Shown here in pieces: positions 34,635-44,121 of a DNA stretch of 64,000 bases. This DNA is from Henriciella algicola (GTDB taxonomy: Bacteria > Pseudomonadota > Alphaproteobacteria > Caulobacterales > Hyphomonadaceae), in NCBI RefSeq assembly GCF_003576245.1, contig NZ_QWGA01000008.1:248001-312000 (forward strand). Direction: 5' to 3'. The translations under genes and the position numbers were made by a program. The notes beneath the pieces are model-generated. The model did not search any database, was not told the DNA's origin, and was given only the letters and a program-made list of their open reading frames with translations. Every line of letters begins with the position of its first letter. Within the stretch, counting starts at the first letter, position 1.

Positions 34635-35186
34635 TCACTGTCTGAAAACCAGCGGCTCTGTCGCAAAGCCCTTTTCGCGGGCGGCGTTCAGCATGCGGTC
34701 GATCACGGCCTGCTCGGGCGTTTCCTCGCGGGCGAGGATCCAGAGGTATTTGCCGTCGGGGGAGCCTACGAGGGCAGCTGAATAGTCGGCCTCCAGCGCG
34801 AGGATCCAGTAGTCGCCCCAGGCGAAGGGCACCCAGTCCGGGGCGAACTTGACCTCGAGCTTGGAATTGTTCGAGCCTTCGACGACGCGGGCCGTACCCT
34901 CGGCGCGTTTTGTCTCGCCGGTTTCGCTGTTGGTGCACTGATTCACGACGCTGACCGTGCCGTCGTCATTCAGGGCATAGGTCGCCGTGGTGTCGATACA
35001 ATTCTTCTCGAAGCTGTTGGGATAGCGGGCAATCTCATACCAGGTGCCGGCATAGCGGGTGAGGTCCACCTCATCGACGGTGGCGGGCTCTCCGCTGGCC
35101 TCGCGATAGTCAAGCTGGCTGAGCGCGCAGGCCGCCGCCAGCGGGATCAGCGCGAGAAGGGGGAGGGCGAAATAGAGTTTGCGCAT
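34635..35186 (-). CDS. Lipocalin family lipoprotein (Blc-like)
   Basis: 183 residues, lipoprotein signal (LIPLAAAC). The lipocalin signature is clear: VDLTRYAGTWYEIARYPNSFEKNC (about 41-64), then ATYALNDDGTVSVVNQC and the second conserved region DYWILALEADYSAALVGSPDGKYLWILAR. Bacterial Blc proteins are outer-membrane lipoproteins binding fatty acids or lysophospholipids under stress. The ATG at 35186 gives a normal signal peptide; the upstream in-frame extension runs into the next gene. Confidence 0.93.
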   Translation of the reverse strand: MRKLYFALPLLALIPLAAACALSQLDYREASGEPATVDEVDLTRYAGTWYEIARYPNSFEKNCIDTTATYALNDDGTVSVVNQCTNSETGETKRAEGTARVVEGSNNSKLEVKFAPDWVPFAWGDYWILALEADYSAALVGSPDGKYLWILAREETPEQAVIDRMLNAAREKGFATEPLVFRQ

Positions 35187-35265
35187 GCGGGCTCTCGAGG
35201 GTTGTGGATTGGATGTCGAGAGCGGGTAACGCGTGAGGTTGGGATTGGTTGGCTTCGCTTTTGAG

Positions 35266-36522
35266 CTAATCAACTAAGCCGAGATTGGACAATAGCTTTT
35301 CGAAACTTTTTGGGGCCAATTCGTCGATCAAAATTAGGTCGAGAACTTTATTGTATGCAGATCTGATAATCTCCTTTCTGGTGTCTATGCTCCAGTCTTT
35401 GAGAATATCTTCATGCCTCATTTCATTTCCACGAAAACGTAGTTTTTGATAAGTGAAATCGCCTGGAGTAACTGCTCCATTGGTTCCATGCAGAGCGAGT
35501 TCCAGGGACACAGGTAGGTCGGCTCCATATTTCTGTCCGAATTTCGCGGCACTCCGTAAAAAATTCCACCAGTGCTTGAGAGCGAACGTTGGGGCCACTA
35601 CCGGCCCTTCGCCGAAACTATTCATGCGTGACCAGCTTCTGAACTCTCCTTCTTCACTGAAGTATTTTGTGATTCCTCGAGCTTCCGGCACCTGATTAGA
35701 GCCAGCGAACCATATGTTGACAAAGCCGTCTTCGGTCGCGCCAGAGCTGCCGTTGCTTGCTCCTCCAGCTGGGCAATATACCTGTTCGTCCATTGGTAGA
35801 TTAGAGTACTTCGCCGCAGACAGTGGCTTTGGATTCCAGCTCACGGGAGCAAACCTGCTAAGCGAGCAGGCCCCATCAGGGACAATAAAATTCTGATCTG
35901 GTTCGCCGGGGAATGCCCCGCCAATAGTAATGTGCTCTGGATATCCTGCCCACAATGTCCGGGGTATCGCCTTACTCCCAATCTTGCCTTCCACCACTAA
36001 CTTGCGTGAATTCTGATGATGGCTCAAATTGAGTTTAAGTGCCGAAGACAATTGGGTAACCAAATATTGTTTGGCTGATTTGATCTGCGATTTTGTTGCA
36101 TCGGCTGGGCAATTATATGTAATGCAACGTCGGTTTCTTAAATCGAAGGGCAGATCGTTTGGAGAAGAACCGAACGCTTCGTTTAGGACAAGAATTGTTC
36201 GCTCAAAACCCACTGAATGCAACGCGAAACCAAGCTCGATCAATACATTAGGATTGGGCGAATGCTTTCCCCTGTCGGTCACAAAGATAGGTGTGATATC
36301 GGCGATGAATGCATTTGACTCCGATATTTTTCGGAAAAGAGCTTGGACGATATCGACGGCACCAGGTTCGCCCTTTGTGTCGTGATCCAAATGCAAGCGC
36401 TCAGCTTCCTTGATTTCCAGTTCAAGTTCGACCTGCTTTATCGCTCCCGTTATTGCTGACTTTATCAGATGTCTGTTGCTCTTATTACTTAAGTCGCTTT
36501 GCCAGGACCAAAACACCTTCAT
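35266..36522 (-). CDS. TIR-like/nucleoside deoxyribosyltransferase-like domain protein, AT-rich singleton
   Basis: 418 residues. The N-terminal about 140 residues carry MKVFWSWQSDLSNKSNRHLI, HDTKGEPGAVDIVQALFRKISESNAFIADITPIF and NPNVLIELGFAL with a candidate catalytic Glu about 96, then DLPFDLRNRR. This pattern belongs to TIR-like/deoxyribosyltransferase-like domains that cleave or bind nucleotides. The C-terminal 270 residues have no family I recognise and could be a sensor. Base composition is clearly more AT-rich than both neighbours, and codon use differs, suggesting acquisition. No partner gene is adjacent. A stand-alone anti-phage or nucleotide-sensing role is inference. Confidence 0.65.
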   Translation of the reverse strand: MKVFWSWQSDLSNKSNRHLIKSAITGAIKQVELELEIKEAERLHLDHDTKGEPGAVDIVQALFRKISESNAFIADITPIFVTDRGKHSPNPNVLIELGFALHSVGFERTILVLNEAFGSSPNDLPFDLRNRRCITYNCPADATKSQIKSAKQYLVTQLSSALKLNLSHHQNSRKLVVEGKIGSKAIPRTLWAGYPEHITIGGAFPGEPDQNFIVPDGACSLSRFAPVSWNPKPLSAAKYSNLPMDEQVYCPAGGASNGSSGATEDGFVNIWFAGSNQVPEARGITKYFSEEGEFRSWSRMNSFGEGPVVAPTFALKHWWNFLRSAAKFGQKYGADLPVSLELALHGTNGAVTPGDFTYQKLRFRGNEMRHEDILKDWSIDTRKEIIRSAYNKVLDLILIDELAPKSFEKLLSNLGLVD

Positions 36523-36620
36523 CTCTGAAAGATCTCCGCATCTTAATATTTTAAGGTAGAATGAGTCGGAGATTTCTTCCTACCTTCCCCCACCCGCCAA
36601 AACCCGCTAAACGCAGCGCC

Positions 36621-37520
36621 ATGAGCGACACCCCCCATATTCCCGCACAGTTTACCGCTGAAACCCTGTCTGAGGCGCTGCCCTATATCCAGCGTTATGA
36701 CCGCCAGACCGTGGTCATCAAGTATGGCGGGCATGCCATGGTGGATGAGGCCTTGTCTGAGGCGTTTGCGCGCGATGTCGTGCTGTTGAAGCATCTGGGT
36801 GTGAACCCGGTCATCGTGCATGGCGGGGGGCCGCAGATTGCGAGCCTGCTGGACCGGCTGTCCATCAAGTCAGAGTTTCGGGACGGCCTGCGGGTGACCG
36901 ATGATGCGACGATGGAAGTGGTCGAGATGGTCCTGTCTGGCCCGATCAACAAATCCATCGTGCGGGCGATCAACAAGGCGGGCGGCAAGGCGGTGGGCCT
37001 CTCTGGCTCTGACGCTGACATGATGCGGGTGAAGCGGGCAACGCGCACGACGCGCGACCCCGATAGCCATGTCGAGCAGGTGATCGACCTTGGCTATGTC
37101 GGTGAGCCTGAAGCGGTCGATGTGGCGGTGCTGAAACTGCTCACCAATTACGACCATGACTTCATCCCGGTGATTGCACCTGTGGGCGTCGATGCGAATG
37201 GGAAGAGGTATAACGTCAATGCCGATACGGCGGCGGGGGCAATTGCCTCTGCGCTGAAGGCGACGCGCCTTCTGCTGCTGACCGATGTGGCGGGCGTACT
37301 GGACGGCAAGAAGGAACTTATCCGTGAGCTTCAGGCCGATGATGTGCCCGCGCTGGTGCGCGATGGGGTCGCGTCCGGTGGTATGATACCCAAGCTTGAA
37401 ACGGCCGCGTCCGCCGTGAAGAATGGCGTCGGCGGGGCGGTCATTCTGGACGGACGTGCGAAACATGCGCTTCTCATGGAGCTTTTCACCGAACACGGGG
37501 CCGGGACGATTGTCCTTTAG
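36621..37520 (+). CDS. argB: Acetylglutamate kinase
   Basis: 299 residues with the amino-acid-kinase fold: [10 protein letters not shown] (about 33-42), [22 protein letters not shown] with the substrate-binding glycines, [33 protein letters not shown], and [24 protein letters not shown]. It phosphorylates N-acetylglutamate, the second step of arginine synthesis. I chose the ATG at 36621 ([11 protein letters not shown]), which gives normal length; a longer in-frame form adds a basic leader. The following gene starts inside its last codons. Confidence 0.96.
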   Translation: MSDTPHIPAQFTAETLSEALPYIQRYDRQTVVIKYGGHAMVDEALSEAFARDVVLLKHLGVNPVIVHGGGPQIASLLDRLSIKSEFRDGLRVTDDATMEVVEMVLSGPINKSIVRAINKAGGKAVGLSGSDADMMRVKRATRTTRDPDSHVEQVIDLGYVGEPEAVDVAVLKLLTNYDHDFIPVIAPVGVDANGKRYNVNADTAAGAIASALKATRLLLLTDVAGVLDGKKELIRELQADDVPALVRDGVASGGMIPKLETAASAVKNGVGGAVILDGRAKHALLMELFTEHGAGTIVL

Positions 37521-38556
37521 GCGGTTTGTAAGCGGGCTTTTCGCGGGCGCGGCGCTGGCTGTGGCGCTGCCCGGTGCGGCGGTGGGCCAGGGCGATAGCG
37601 GCCTTCCGGCGAGCCCCGGCGGCTGGCAGCTGTGTAACCAGACAAGCTATGTGGTTGAGGCGGCGACCGGCCGGTTCGAGGGCCAGGGCGTGACGGTCGA
37701 GGGGTGGACGCGGCTGCGGCCCGGGGCCTGCGAGGTCGCGCTGGAAGGGCCGCTGGAGCCGGGGGTGCATTACCTGTTCGGGCGGTCTTCGTCGGCGCAC
37801 CGGGGCGGTCGCAAGGTCTGGGGCGGGGACAATGCCTATTGCGTCGATACGACGGGGAGCTTCTCTGTCGAGAGCCCGTCGCAATGCGCGTCCATGGGGC
37901 TGTCATCGCGCAAGTTCAGGCCGGTCCTGATCGAGGAGGCGGATGCCTGGACGACGAGTTTCAAGGAGCTTGAGGACTATGACCTCGAGACGGCGGCGGC
38001 GGCTGGTGTGCAGCGCCTGCTGAACGAGGCGGACGTCTATGAGGGGCGGATCGACGGCTATATCGGGCGCAATACGCGCGGTGCGATCCGCACTTTCCTG
38101 AATGAGAATGAGCTGAGCGCCGAGACGAGCGATGCCGAACTGGTCGATGTGCTGGAACAGATTGCGCGCGAGAAGGGGCGGGAGGTTGGCCTCACCCTCT
38201 GTAATCGTACGCATGAGCGGATCTGGGCGGCGATTGCGCGGCGCAAGGGCGAAGGCTGGGAGAGCCGCGGCTGGTGGCAGCTGGAGTCTGGCGGCTGCGC
38301 GCGGGCGATCGATGATGCGCTGCTGAACGCGCCGCACTTCGTGTTCGCGGAGATGGAGACAGAGGATGGTACGCGGCGCCTCAAAGGGGCGAGCGACCTT
38401 TTCTGCGTGTCGCGCGGGCGGTTTGCGATTGCCGGGCGTGAGGATTGCGAGGCGTCGGCCTATCGCACCGTGTCCTTCAAGGGCACGGCGCCGGCGGCGG
38501 ACGGAAAGCTCACCTATGAGTTCTTTGAGCGCGATTTTGGTGAGGCGGCGGGCTGA
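37510..38556 (+). CDS. Secreted protein with two DUF1036 domains and a peptidoglycan-binding-like segment
   Basis: 348 residues from a TTG at 37510 that overlaps the argB stop and gives a clean signal peptide ([20 protein letters not shown]). Two DUF1036 units follow, each with Leu-Cys-Asn at the start ([16 protein letters not shown] and [17 protein letters not shown]), [26 protein letters not shown], and paired cysteines. Between them, [28 protein letters not shown] (about 195-222) matches a PG_binding_1 repeat. It is probably a periplasmic cell-wall-associated protein. The start is uncertain; a longer ATG form would overlap argB by nearly 100 bases. Confidence 0.75.
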   Translation: MSFRRFVSGLFAGAALAVALPGAAVGQGDSGLPASPGGWQLCNQTSYVVEAATGRFEGQGVTVEGWTRLRPGACEVALEGPLEPGVHYLFGRSSSAHRGGRKVWGGDNAYCVDTTGSFSVESPSQCASMGLSSRKFRPVLIEEADAWTTSFKELEDYDLETAAAAGVQRLLNEADVYEGRIDGYIGRNTRGAIRTFLNENELSAETSDAELVDVLEQIAREKGREVGLTLCNRTHERIWAAIARRKGEGWESRGWWQLESGGCARAIDDALLNAPHFVFAEMETEDGTRRLKGASDLFCVSRGRFAIAGREDCEASAYRTVSFKGTAPAADGKLTYEFFERDFGEAAG

Positions 38557-39293
38557 TGGCGTTGGCAGGTGAGTTTGAGGCGCTGGCGGGGCGCGACACA
38601 TGGGTGTTCGACCTCGACAATACGCTCTATCCGGCCGAGTGCGACCTCTTCGCCGAGATCGATCAGCGGATGACGGACTTCGTCGCGGGATTCCTTCGCA
38701 TGGAGCGGGAAGAGGCGAGGGCGCTGCAGAAGCGGTATTATGCCGAGCATGGCACGACGCTGCGCGGCATGATGACGATGCATGGCATGTCGCCGGAAGA
38801 CTTCCTCGCGCATGTGCACGAGATCGACCTCTCACCGCTGCCGCACCTGCCGGACCTCTGTGAGGTCATCGCGGCGCTGCCGGGGCGCAAGCTCGTCTAT
38901 ACCAATGGCTCTCGCCGTCACGCCGAGCGCGTGACCGAATACATGAAGCTGGGCGCGAGTTTCGATGGCCTGTTCGGCATCGAGGACAGCGACTACACAC
39001 CGAAGCCGACCCAGTCTGCCTATGACGCCTTCTGCCGCCACCATGATGTCGACCCGGCGCGGGCTGTCTTCTTCGAGGACCTGGAGCGCAACCTGAAGCC
39101 AGCCCATGCGATGGGCTTTGCCACAGTGCTCGTCCACTCAAAGAAAGACTGGAGCCATGAGCCGGTCGAGGCGCGGCCTGCGGGGGCGAATGACGCAAAT
39201 CACCCGCATGTCGATTATCTGACCGACGACCTCACGGGCTTCCTGCAAGGCGTCCTGCAGGTGGTGCGCCCGGAGGTCATTCGCGGCAGCTAG
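38556..39293 (+). CDS. Pyrimidine 5'-nucleotidase, HAD superfamily (SDT1-like)
   Basis: 245 residues: HAD motif I DLDNTLYP (about 19-26), motif II VYTNGSRRHAERV (about 113-125), Lys in YTPKPTQSAYDAF, and motif IV FFEDLERNLKPAHAMG. The DLDNTLYP and EDLERN combination is typical of the SDT1/phm8-type pyrimidine nucleotidases, which dephosphorylate UMP/CMP. Cytoplasmic. Its ATG overlaps the preceding stop by one base (TGATG), so argB, the DUF1036 gene and this one form an operon. Confidence 0.9.
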   Translation: MALAGEFEALAGRDTWVFDLDNTLYPAECDLFAEIDQRMTDFVAGFLRMEREEARALQKRYYAEHGTTLRGMMTMHGMSPEDFLAHVHEIDLSPLPHLPDLCEVIAALPGRKLVYTNGSRRHAERVTEYMKLGASFDGLFGIEDSDYTPKPTQSAYDAFCRHHDVDPARAVFFEDLERNLKPAHAMGFATVLVHSKKDWSHEPVEARPAGANDANHPHVDYLTDDLTGFLQGVLQVVRPEVIRGS

Positions 39294-39300
39294 GCGAGCG

Positions 39301-39477
39301 TCAGGACGTCACTTTCTTGAAGACCGTCAGGCCGAGGATGAGCAGGGCGGCGAAGATCACCAGTGCGGCGATGAAGAGGAACATCGCAATGTCGACGGCG
39401 ACGCCGGCAATGCCTGTGAGGCCAAGCAGGCCTGCGATCAGGGCGATAATGAGAAAGACGAAGGCGAGCTTGATCAT
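39301..39477 (-). CDS. DUF1328 small membrane protein (YtjA-like)
   Basis: 58 residues with two transmembrane helices: MIKLAFVFLIIALIAGLLGL and DIAMFLFIAALVIFAALLIL, flanking GIAGVAV. This is the DUF1328/YtjA family, small inner-membrane proteins of unknown function often induced under general stress in alphaproteobacteria. The ATG at 39477 gives the family length; a much longer in-frame extension upstream is not conserved in character. Confidence 0.9.
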   Translation of the reverse strand: MIKLAFVFLIIALIAGLLGLTGIAGVAVDIAMFLFIAALVIFAALLILGLTVFKKVTS

Positions 39478-39644
39478 GGGGTGCGCTTTCACGGTCGGTT
39501 TGAGTTCGTTCTGATGAGAAAACCCTGCTGACGCTGATCCGGTTCCGCACGTGTATTGTGCGGGCGCGAAAACTGTTGCCGCCGCGTGAGCTGTGCCTCT
39601 GCAGCAACGCTCTTCGAGCAATCCGCCGTGCATCTCGCCCCGCT

Positions 39645-39659
39645 TGCAAGTAATTCTCA
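39645..39659. promoter_or_regulatory. Putative Fur box upstream of TonB receptor
   Basis: TGCAAGTAATTCTCA matches the 7-1-7 Fur consensus (TGANAATNATTNTCA) at 10 of its 12 defined positions. It lies 82 bases before the receptor ATG, where a promoter is expected. Pattern-based; it fits the iron-uptake nature of the following three genes. Confidence 0.45.
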
Positions 39660-39741
39660 TTAACAGGCTTTACACGCCGCCTCAGCTGTCATTATGCGGA
39701 TGCGAATAAGTTGCAATCGCGTGGGCGAGGGGACGAACGAC

Positions 39742-41901
39742 ATGAAGAAGACCATATTGATCGCATCGGCGAGCCTGTTCGCCCTGGGTGCGGCTGCGCA
39801 ACAGCCCGGTGAGGCGCCGACCGCTGATGCCGGGATGCCCGCTGAAGCCCGCCAGCAGACCGTGATCGTCAAGGGTCAGAAGATCGACACCGAGCTGCAG
39901 GATGTCGCCGCAAGTGTGGAAGTCGTGACGGGCTTTGAAATCGCGCGTGAGCCGGTCAGCGATCTCTATGACATCGTCGAGCGTATTCCGAACGTGACAA
40001 CCTCCTTCGGTGACCTCGGCTTTGCCATTCGCGGGATCGATCAGAGGGGCATTGGTGGATCTGGCCGGGGGCAGACACTGACCGTCTATGTCGATGACGC
40101 CTCGCTTGGAAACTACACGACGTTCTTCGGGCCGCTGGATGCCTGGGACCTTGGCCAGGTCGAAGTGTTTCGTGGGCCGCAATCGACGAATTTCGGGCGC
40201 AACGCACTGGCCGGCGCGATCTATGTCCGCTCGCAGGACCCCTCCTATGACAGTGACTTCCGTCTTCGCATGGAAGGCGGCGAGTATGAGACCTACCAGC
40301 TGGCGGTCGCAGGTGGCGGAGCCATCATCGATGACAAGCTGGCCTGGCGCGGCTCCGCCCAGCAGCGCAGCAGCGAAGGCTTCATCGACAATGTGTTTCT
40401 GGACGAACCTGCCGACGCGTCGGAACTGACCTCTGGGCGCTTCAAGCTGCTCTGGGAGCCGACGGACGATATTTCGGTCATCTCCACGACGTCCTACACC
40501 GACAACTTTGCCGGTGAAGACGGGGTCACGCCGACCAATGATTTCCGCCGTGAAGCAAACTATGATGTTGCCGGATCGGAAGGCACCGAGACGTGGCTGC
40601 AGTCGGTGAATGCGACCTGGGCGATCAACGATACCTGGGAAGTACAGTCGATCACCGCCTGGCAGACCACAGATTACACGCGCATCGAAGACTACGATGT
40701 GACGCCAGCACCTGTCTCTTCACTCGACCGGCTGGGCGAGGACACGTCGATTTCACAGGAAATCCGGCTGAAGTATTTTGGTGAGCGGCTGAGCGCGGTC
40801 GGCGGCATTTACTACACCGATGCGTCGACCGACTATACGGACAGTTTCACGCTGCCGCTGACCTTTGTCTATCCACAGCTGCCGGTGAACAACCTCGTCT
40901 CGCGCGAAAGCTTCATCGAGTTCGGCGCCGAGAATTATGCCTTCTTCCTGGACGGCGAGTATGAGTTGACCGAGCAGGTCGACCTGCTGTTCGGCGCGAG
41001 ATACGACAATGAGAAACAGACCAATGACGCAATTGCGGACACGCAGATCCTCGGCCAGCTGCCGCCTTTGCCGCCACAGATCCTGGCGCTGCTTGAATCC
41101 CAGACGGGCGTAACCCGCCAGGTCAGCGAAACGGAGTATGACGCGTTCCTGCCAAAGGTTGGCGTGCGCTTCGAACCTACGGACAATTCAACCTACGCCT
41201 TTGTGGTACAGAAAGCCTATCGTGCCGGTGGCTCTGAGATTTCCAATCTCGACGGATCGGTCACTTTCTATGAGCCTGAATACCTCTGGAACTATGAGGC
41301 GTCCTCACGCCAGCGGCTCATGAATGGCCGTCTGATCTGGAATACCAATGTCTACTACGCCGACTGGACCGATCAGCAGGTCTCGGTACAGGTCCCGAAT
41401 TTCCCGAACTTTTTCTCCACGGTGAATGCAGGCGAGTCGACGATCTACGGCCTCGAAAGCGACCTCACCTACATCGTGTCCGAGCAGGTCGAGATCTATG
41501 GCGGACTTGGCTATGCGCATACCGAGTTTGACGACTTTCCGGACCCGAATAATCCCGGCAATAACCTCGCCGGAAACAGCTTCCCTTTTGCCCCGGAATG
41601 GACGGCAAATGCTGGCTTTGATTACGAGGCCGAGAACGGCCTGTTCGGCGGCGTCGATGTGAGCTATCAGGCGTCGAGCTATTCGGATCAGGATAATCTG
41701 GAGCTCAATGAGGTTGATGCCCGCACGCTGGTCAATATTCGCGTCGGCTATGCCTTCAACGACCAGCTGCGCCTGTCCTTGATCGGTCGCAATGTGCTGG
41801 ATGAGGAGTATTACAGCTTCCTCAATCGTTCAGCGACGGGTGGTTTTGCGCGACTTGGCGACCCGCGTGTTCTGAGCCTGCGTCTGGACGCAAACTTCTA
41901 G
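39742..41901 (+). CDS. TonB-dependent outer-membrane receptor
   Basis: 719 residues: signal peptide (KKTILIASASLFALGAAAQQ) and a plug domain (about 40-160) with LQDVAASVEVVTGFEIAREPVSDLYDIVERIPNV, AIRGIDQRG, VEVFRGPQSTNFGRNALAGAIYV. The 22-strand barrel follows and ends in ...RDPRVLSLRLDANF-type C-terminal residues (terminal Phe). It binds and imports an iron-siderophore or similar ligand with TonB energy. No extra signalling domain is present at the N-terminus. It is followed by a small membrane protein and a PepSY protein, a known iron-utilisation grouping. Confidence 0.95.
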   Translation: MKKTILIASASLFALGAAAQQPGEAPTADAGMPAEARQQTVIVKGQKIDTELQDVAASVEVVTGFEIAREPVSDLYDIVERIPNVTTSFGDLGFAIRGIDQRGIGGSGRGQTLTVYVDDASLGNYTTFFGPLDAWDLGQVEVFRGPQSTNFGRNALAGAIYVRSQDPSYDSDFRLRMEGGEYETYQLAVAGGGAIIDDKLAWRGSAQQRSSEGFIDNVFLDEPADASELTSGRFKLLWEPTDDISVISTTSYTDNFAGEDGVTPTNDFRREANYDVAGSEGTETWLQSVNATWAINDTWEVQSITAWQTTDYTRIEDYDVTPAPVSSLDRLGEDTSISQEIRLKYFGERLSAVGGIYYTDASTDYTDSFTLPLTFVYPQLPVNNLVSRESFIEFGAENYAFFLDGEYELTEQVDLLFGARYDNEKQTNDAIADTQILGQLPPLPPQILALLESQTGVTRQVSETEYDAFLPKVGVRFEPTDNSTYAFVVQKAYRAGGSEISNLDGSVTFYEPEYLWNYEASSRQRLMNGRLIWNTNVYYADWTDQQVSVQVPNFPNFFSTVNAGESTIYGLESDLTYIVSEQVEIYGGLGYAHTEFDDFPDPNNPGNNLAGNSFPFAPEWTANAGFDYEAENGLFGGVDVSYQASSYSDQDNLELNEVDARTLVNIRVGYAFNDQLRLSLIGRNVLDEEYYSFLNRSATGGFARLGDPRVLSLRLDANF

Positions 41902-41919
41902 GGGGCGGACCTCAGCGGA

Positions 41920-42468
41920 ATGATCGCGACGGTAACAGGAATTGGAACGCTTATGGGCGGGCTGGGCAGTCTGCGCCTTGCCTGGTCGCGTCCGGCGACC
42001 AAGCGCCCCGTAATGATCCTTGCTGGGTGGACGCTTGTCGCAATCTCTGTTGCTGCCTTCGGCTTTGCCATAGGCTGGGAGACAGGCATTCCGTTTGCGC
42101 TCGCTATGCTGCCGGTGGCGGCGCTAGGTTTCGTTCTCGCCAATCGTGAAGTCCGCCCGCGTAAGGAAGGGCGTGAGCGCGAGGCGGTGATCGACCCGTC
42201 AGACCGGAAAAGCCGGTGGTGGCGCGGCGTGCTGCGTGTCGTTCTGGCCGGGCCGCTATCGGGTGCGGCGGCGATCCTTGTTGGTGTGGCGCTCGCCAAA
42301 CAGCTGCCACTCAGCGATGTCGATGCTATCGCGATCGGGGGGCTCACTGTCCCGCTCCTCTGGGCTGGCGGCATGGCGTGGACATTGTCAGACGACAAGA
42401 TTCTGAGGGCGCTTGCTGCACTTCTGCTTGTTTCTGGCGCCTCTTATGTCGCAGCATTCGTCGTCTAA
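41920..42468 (+). CDS. Small integral membrane protein of the iron-uptake cluster
   Basis: 182 residues with about six hydrophobic segments in two triads separated by a charged loop (REVRPRKEGREREAVIDPSDRKSRWWRG, about 74-100). Small membrane proteins of this kind sit between TonB receptor and PepSY genes in proteobacterial iron clusters and are of unknown mechanism. 18 bases after the receptor gene and 9 before the next gene, so clearly in one operon. Confidence 0.7.
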   Translation: MIATVTGIGTLMGGLGSLRLAWSRPATKRPVMILAGWTLVAISVAAFGFAIGWETGIPFALAMLPVAALGFVLANREVRPRKEGREREAVIDPSDRKSRWWRGVLRVVLAGPLSGAAAILVGVALAKQLPLSDVDAIAIGGLTVPLLWAGGMAWTLSDDKILRALAALLLVSGASYVAAFVV

Positions 42469-42477
42469 GGGGGACCG

Positions 42478-43995
42478 ATGGCTCAAACGATCTGGCCGAA
42501 AGTCAAACCAAGCTTCGTCAGCTCCATGCTGGCAGGCCACTCGGCGCTTGGGCTTCTCTTTGCGGCGCTCATCTATGTGGTCTGCATATCTGGCACTGTG
42601 TTGGTGCTCGCGCAGGAGATCGACCGGTGGGAAAATCCCAACGCGCCGATGATGGAGACGGTCGAAGCCCCGATACTCGCCGCAGCATTGCAGGCCGGTA
42701 TCGCTGAAGCGAAGGCGGCCGGAGTCACTGACTATGTCAATGTGACCACGCCCAATGACGGCACGCCAAATCTTTCTGTGCGCTATGTCGACTTCGCCAC
42801 GGGGGATGAGAAGGTTTTCGCGCTGGACGAGACGGGCGCCATTGCAGGCGAGCGCGCAGACGGCTTCGGACATTTCATGGAGCACCTGCATTTCTATCTC
42901 CATCTGCCCCATACGATCGGTCTTTTCGTTGTGGGCCTTATCGGTGTCGCGCTGCTTTCGTCGGTCTGGTCCGGTGTGTTGTCGCATCCGCGTATTTTCC
43001 GCGATGCTTTCCGGTTCAGGCGGGGCGGGACAAAGCGGTTGGAAGAGGCCGACCTGCACAACCGCCTGAGTGTCTGGGGCCTGCCCTTCCATATCGTCGT
43101 GCCGCTGACCGGTGCGATCCTGGGGCTTTCGACGCTGGTGCTGGGCATTCTCGCCATGGCCGCCTTTGATGGCGATCTGGAGCGCGCCGCCGAAGTTGTT
43201 GGCGGCCCAAGCGTCGAGGCGAACGAAGCCGCGATGGCAGTGCCGGATGTTCTTCCAATCATCGAAGGATTGCTGGCAAACCATCCAGACGCCAGCGTCG
43301 CGCGGCTTGGCATGCGCAATATCGGCACGGCTGGGCAGTCCGTGCAGGTGGACCTTTCCACGGCTGACGACCTGACCATCACCGACCGTTATATTTTTGA
43401 CGGGGCAGGTACCTATCTCGGCTCGCGAGGGTTTTCCGATGGATCGCTGGGTAATCAGGTGATCGGTGCGCTGGGTCCGCTCCATTTTGGCTGGTGGGGC
43501 GAAGGGGCTTGGGCGGGCCTGATCAAGGCGGCCTATGTAATCCTTGGCTTTGCGCTGACCTTCATCACATCCAGCGGCGTTGCGATCTGGATTGCGCGGC
43601 GCAAGGCCAAGGGCAAGCCTGTGCCCGGTTGGGAAAAAGCCTGGATCGCGGCTGTATGGGGCCAACCTGTTGCTTATGCCGGCGTTGCACTTGGAGCGTT
43701 GGCCGGTGTGCCCGTTTCCGATCTAGCGGTTTACCTGCTCGTCTGTCTGGCGGCCTTTGTGCCTGCGTTCTTTATCTCCGCGCTGTTGCTTTCGCGGATC
43801 TTGCGAATTGCATCTGCGGTTGGGGTGACGCTCGTCGTGCTGGTGCATGTTGGCAAGCATGGTCCATTTCCGCTCGACCCTGCAGCCATCTGGATGAATG
43901 GCCTTCTACTGGTAACGGCAGGGATTCTGGCCGCGACCGTCGTGAGACCAGGTGAGGCCCGTGCCCATCAAGGGCGGAGCGTCGCTGCAGAATAG
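42478..43995 (+). CDS. PepSY-associated transmembrane protein (iron-uptake reductase-like)
   Basis: 505 residues. The opening VKPSFVSSMLAGHSALGLLFAALIYVVCISGTVLVLAQEIDRWENP matches the PepSY_TM family, with conserved His and a first helix at about 20-45. Further helices lie near 150, 205, 345 and 390-480. Related proteins encoded with TonB receptors are proposed siderophore reductases or permeases in the inner membrane that release or take up iron. Last gene of the likely Fur-controlled operon. Confidence 0.9.
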   Translation: MAQTIWPKVKPSFVSSMLAGHSALGLLFAALIYVVCISGTVLVLAQEIDRWENPNAPMMETVEAPILAAALQAGIAEAKAAGVTDYVNVTTPNDGTPNLSVRYVDFATGDEKVFALDETGAIAGERADGFGHFMEHLHFYLHLPHTIGLFVVGLIGVALLSSVWSGVLSHPRIFRDAFRFRRGGTKRLEEADLHNRLSVWGLPFHIVVPLTGAILGLSTLVLGILAMAAFDGDLERAAEVVGGPSVEANEAAMAVPDVLPIIEGLLANHPDASVARLGMRNIGTAGQSVQVDLSTADDLTITDRYIFDGAGTYLGSRGFSDGSLGNQVIGALGPLHFGWWGEGAWAGLIKAAYVILGFALTFITSSGVAIWIARRKAKGKPVPGWEKAWIAAVWGQPVAYAGVALGALAGVPVSDLAVYLLVCLAAFVPAFFISALLLSRILRIASAVGVTLVVLVHVGKHGPFPLDPAAIWMNGLLLVTAGILAATVVRPGEARAHQGRSVAAE

Positions 43996-44121
43996 CGGCC
44001 AACGCTGCCAGACACATCCCGTCAGACGGGGGCCAATCGCACCGCTTTCCCTTGCGTGCACGATTGCCATAACGCGTTCCAAAAGCGAGCATGGCAGCAA
44101 AAGACAAGGGAGAGACAGGCC

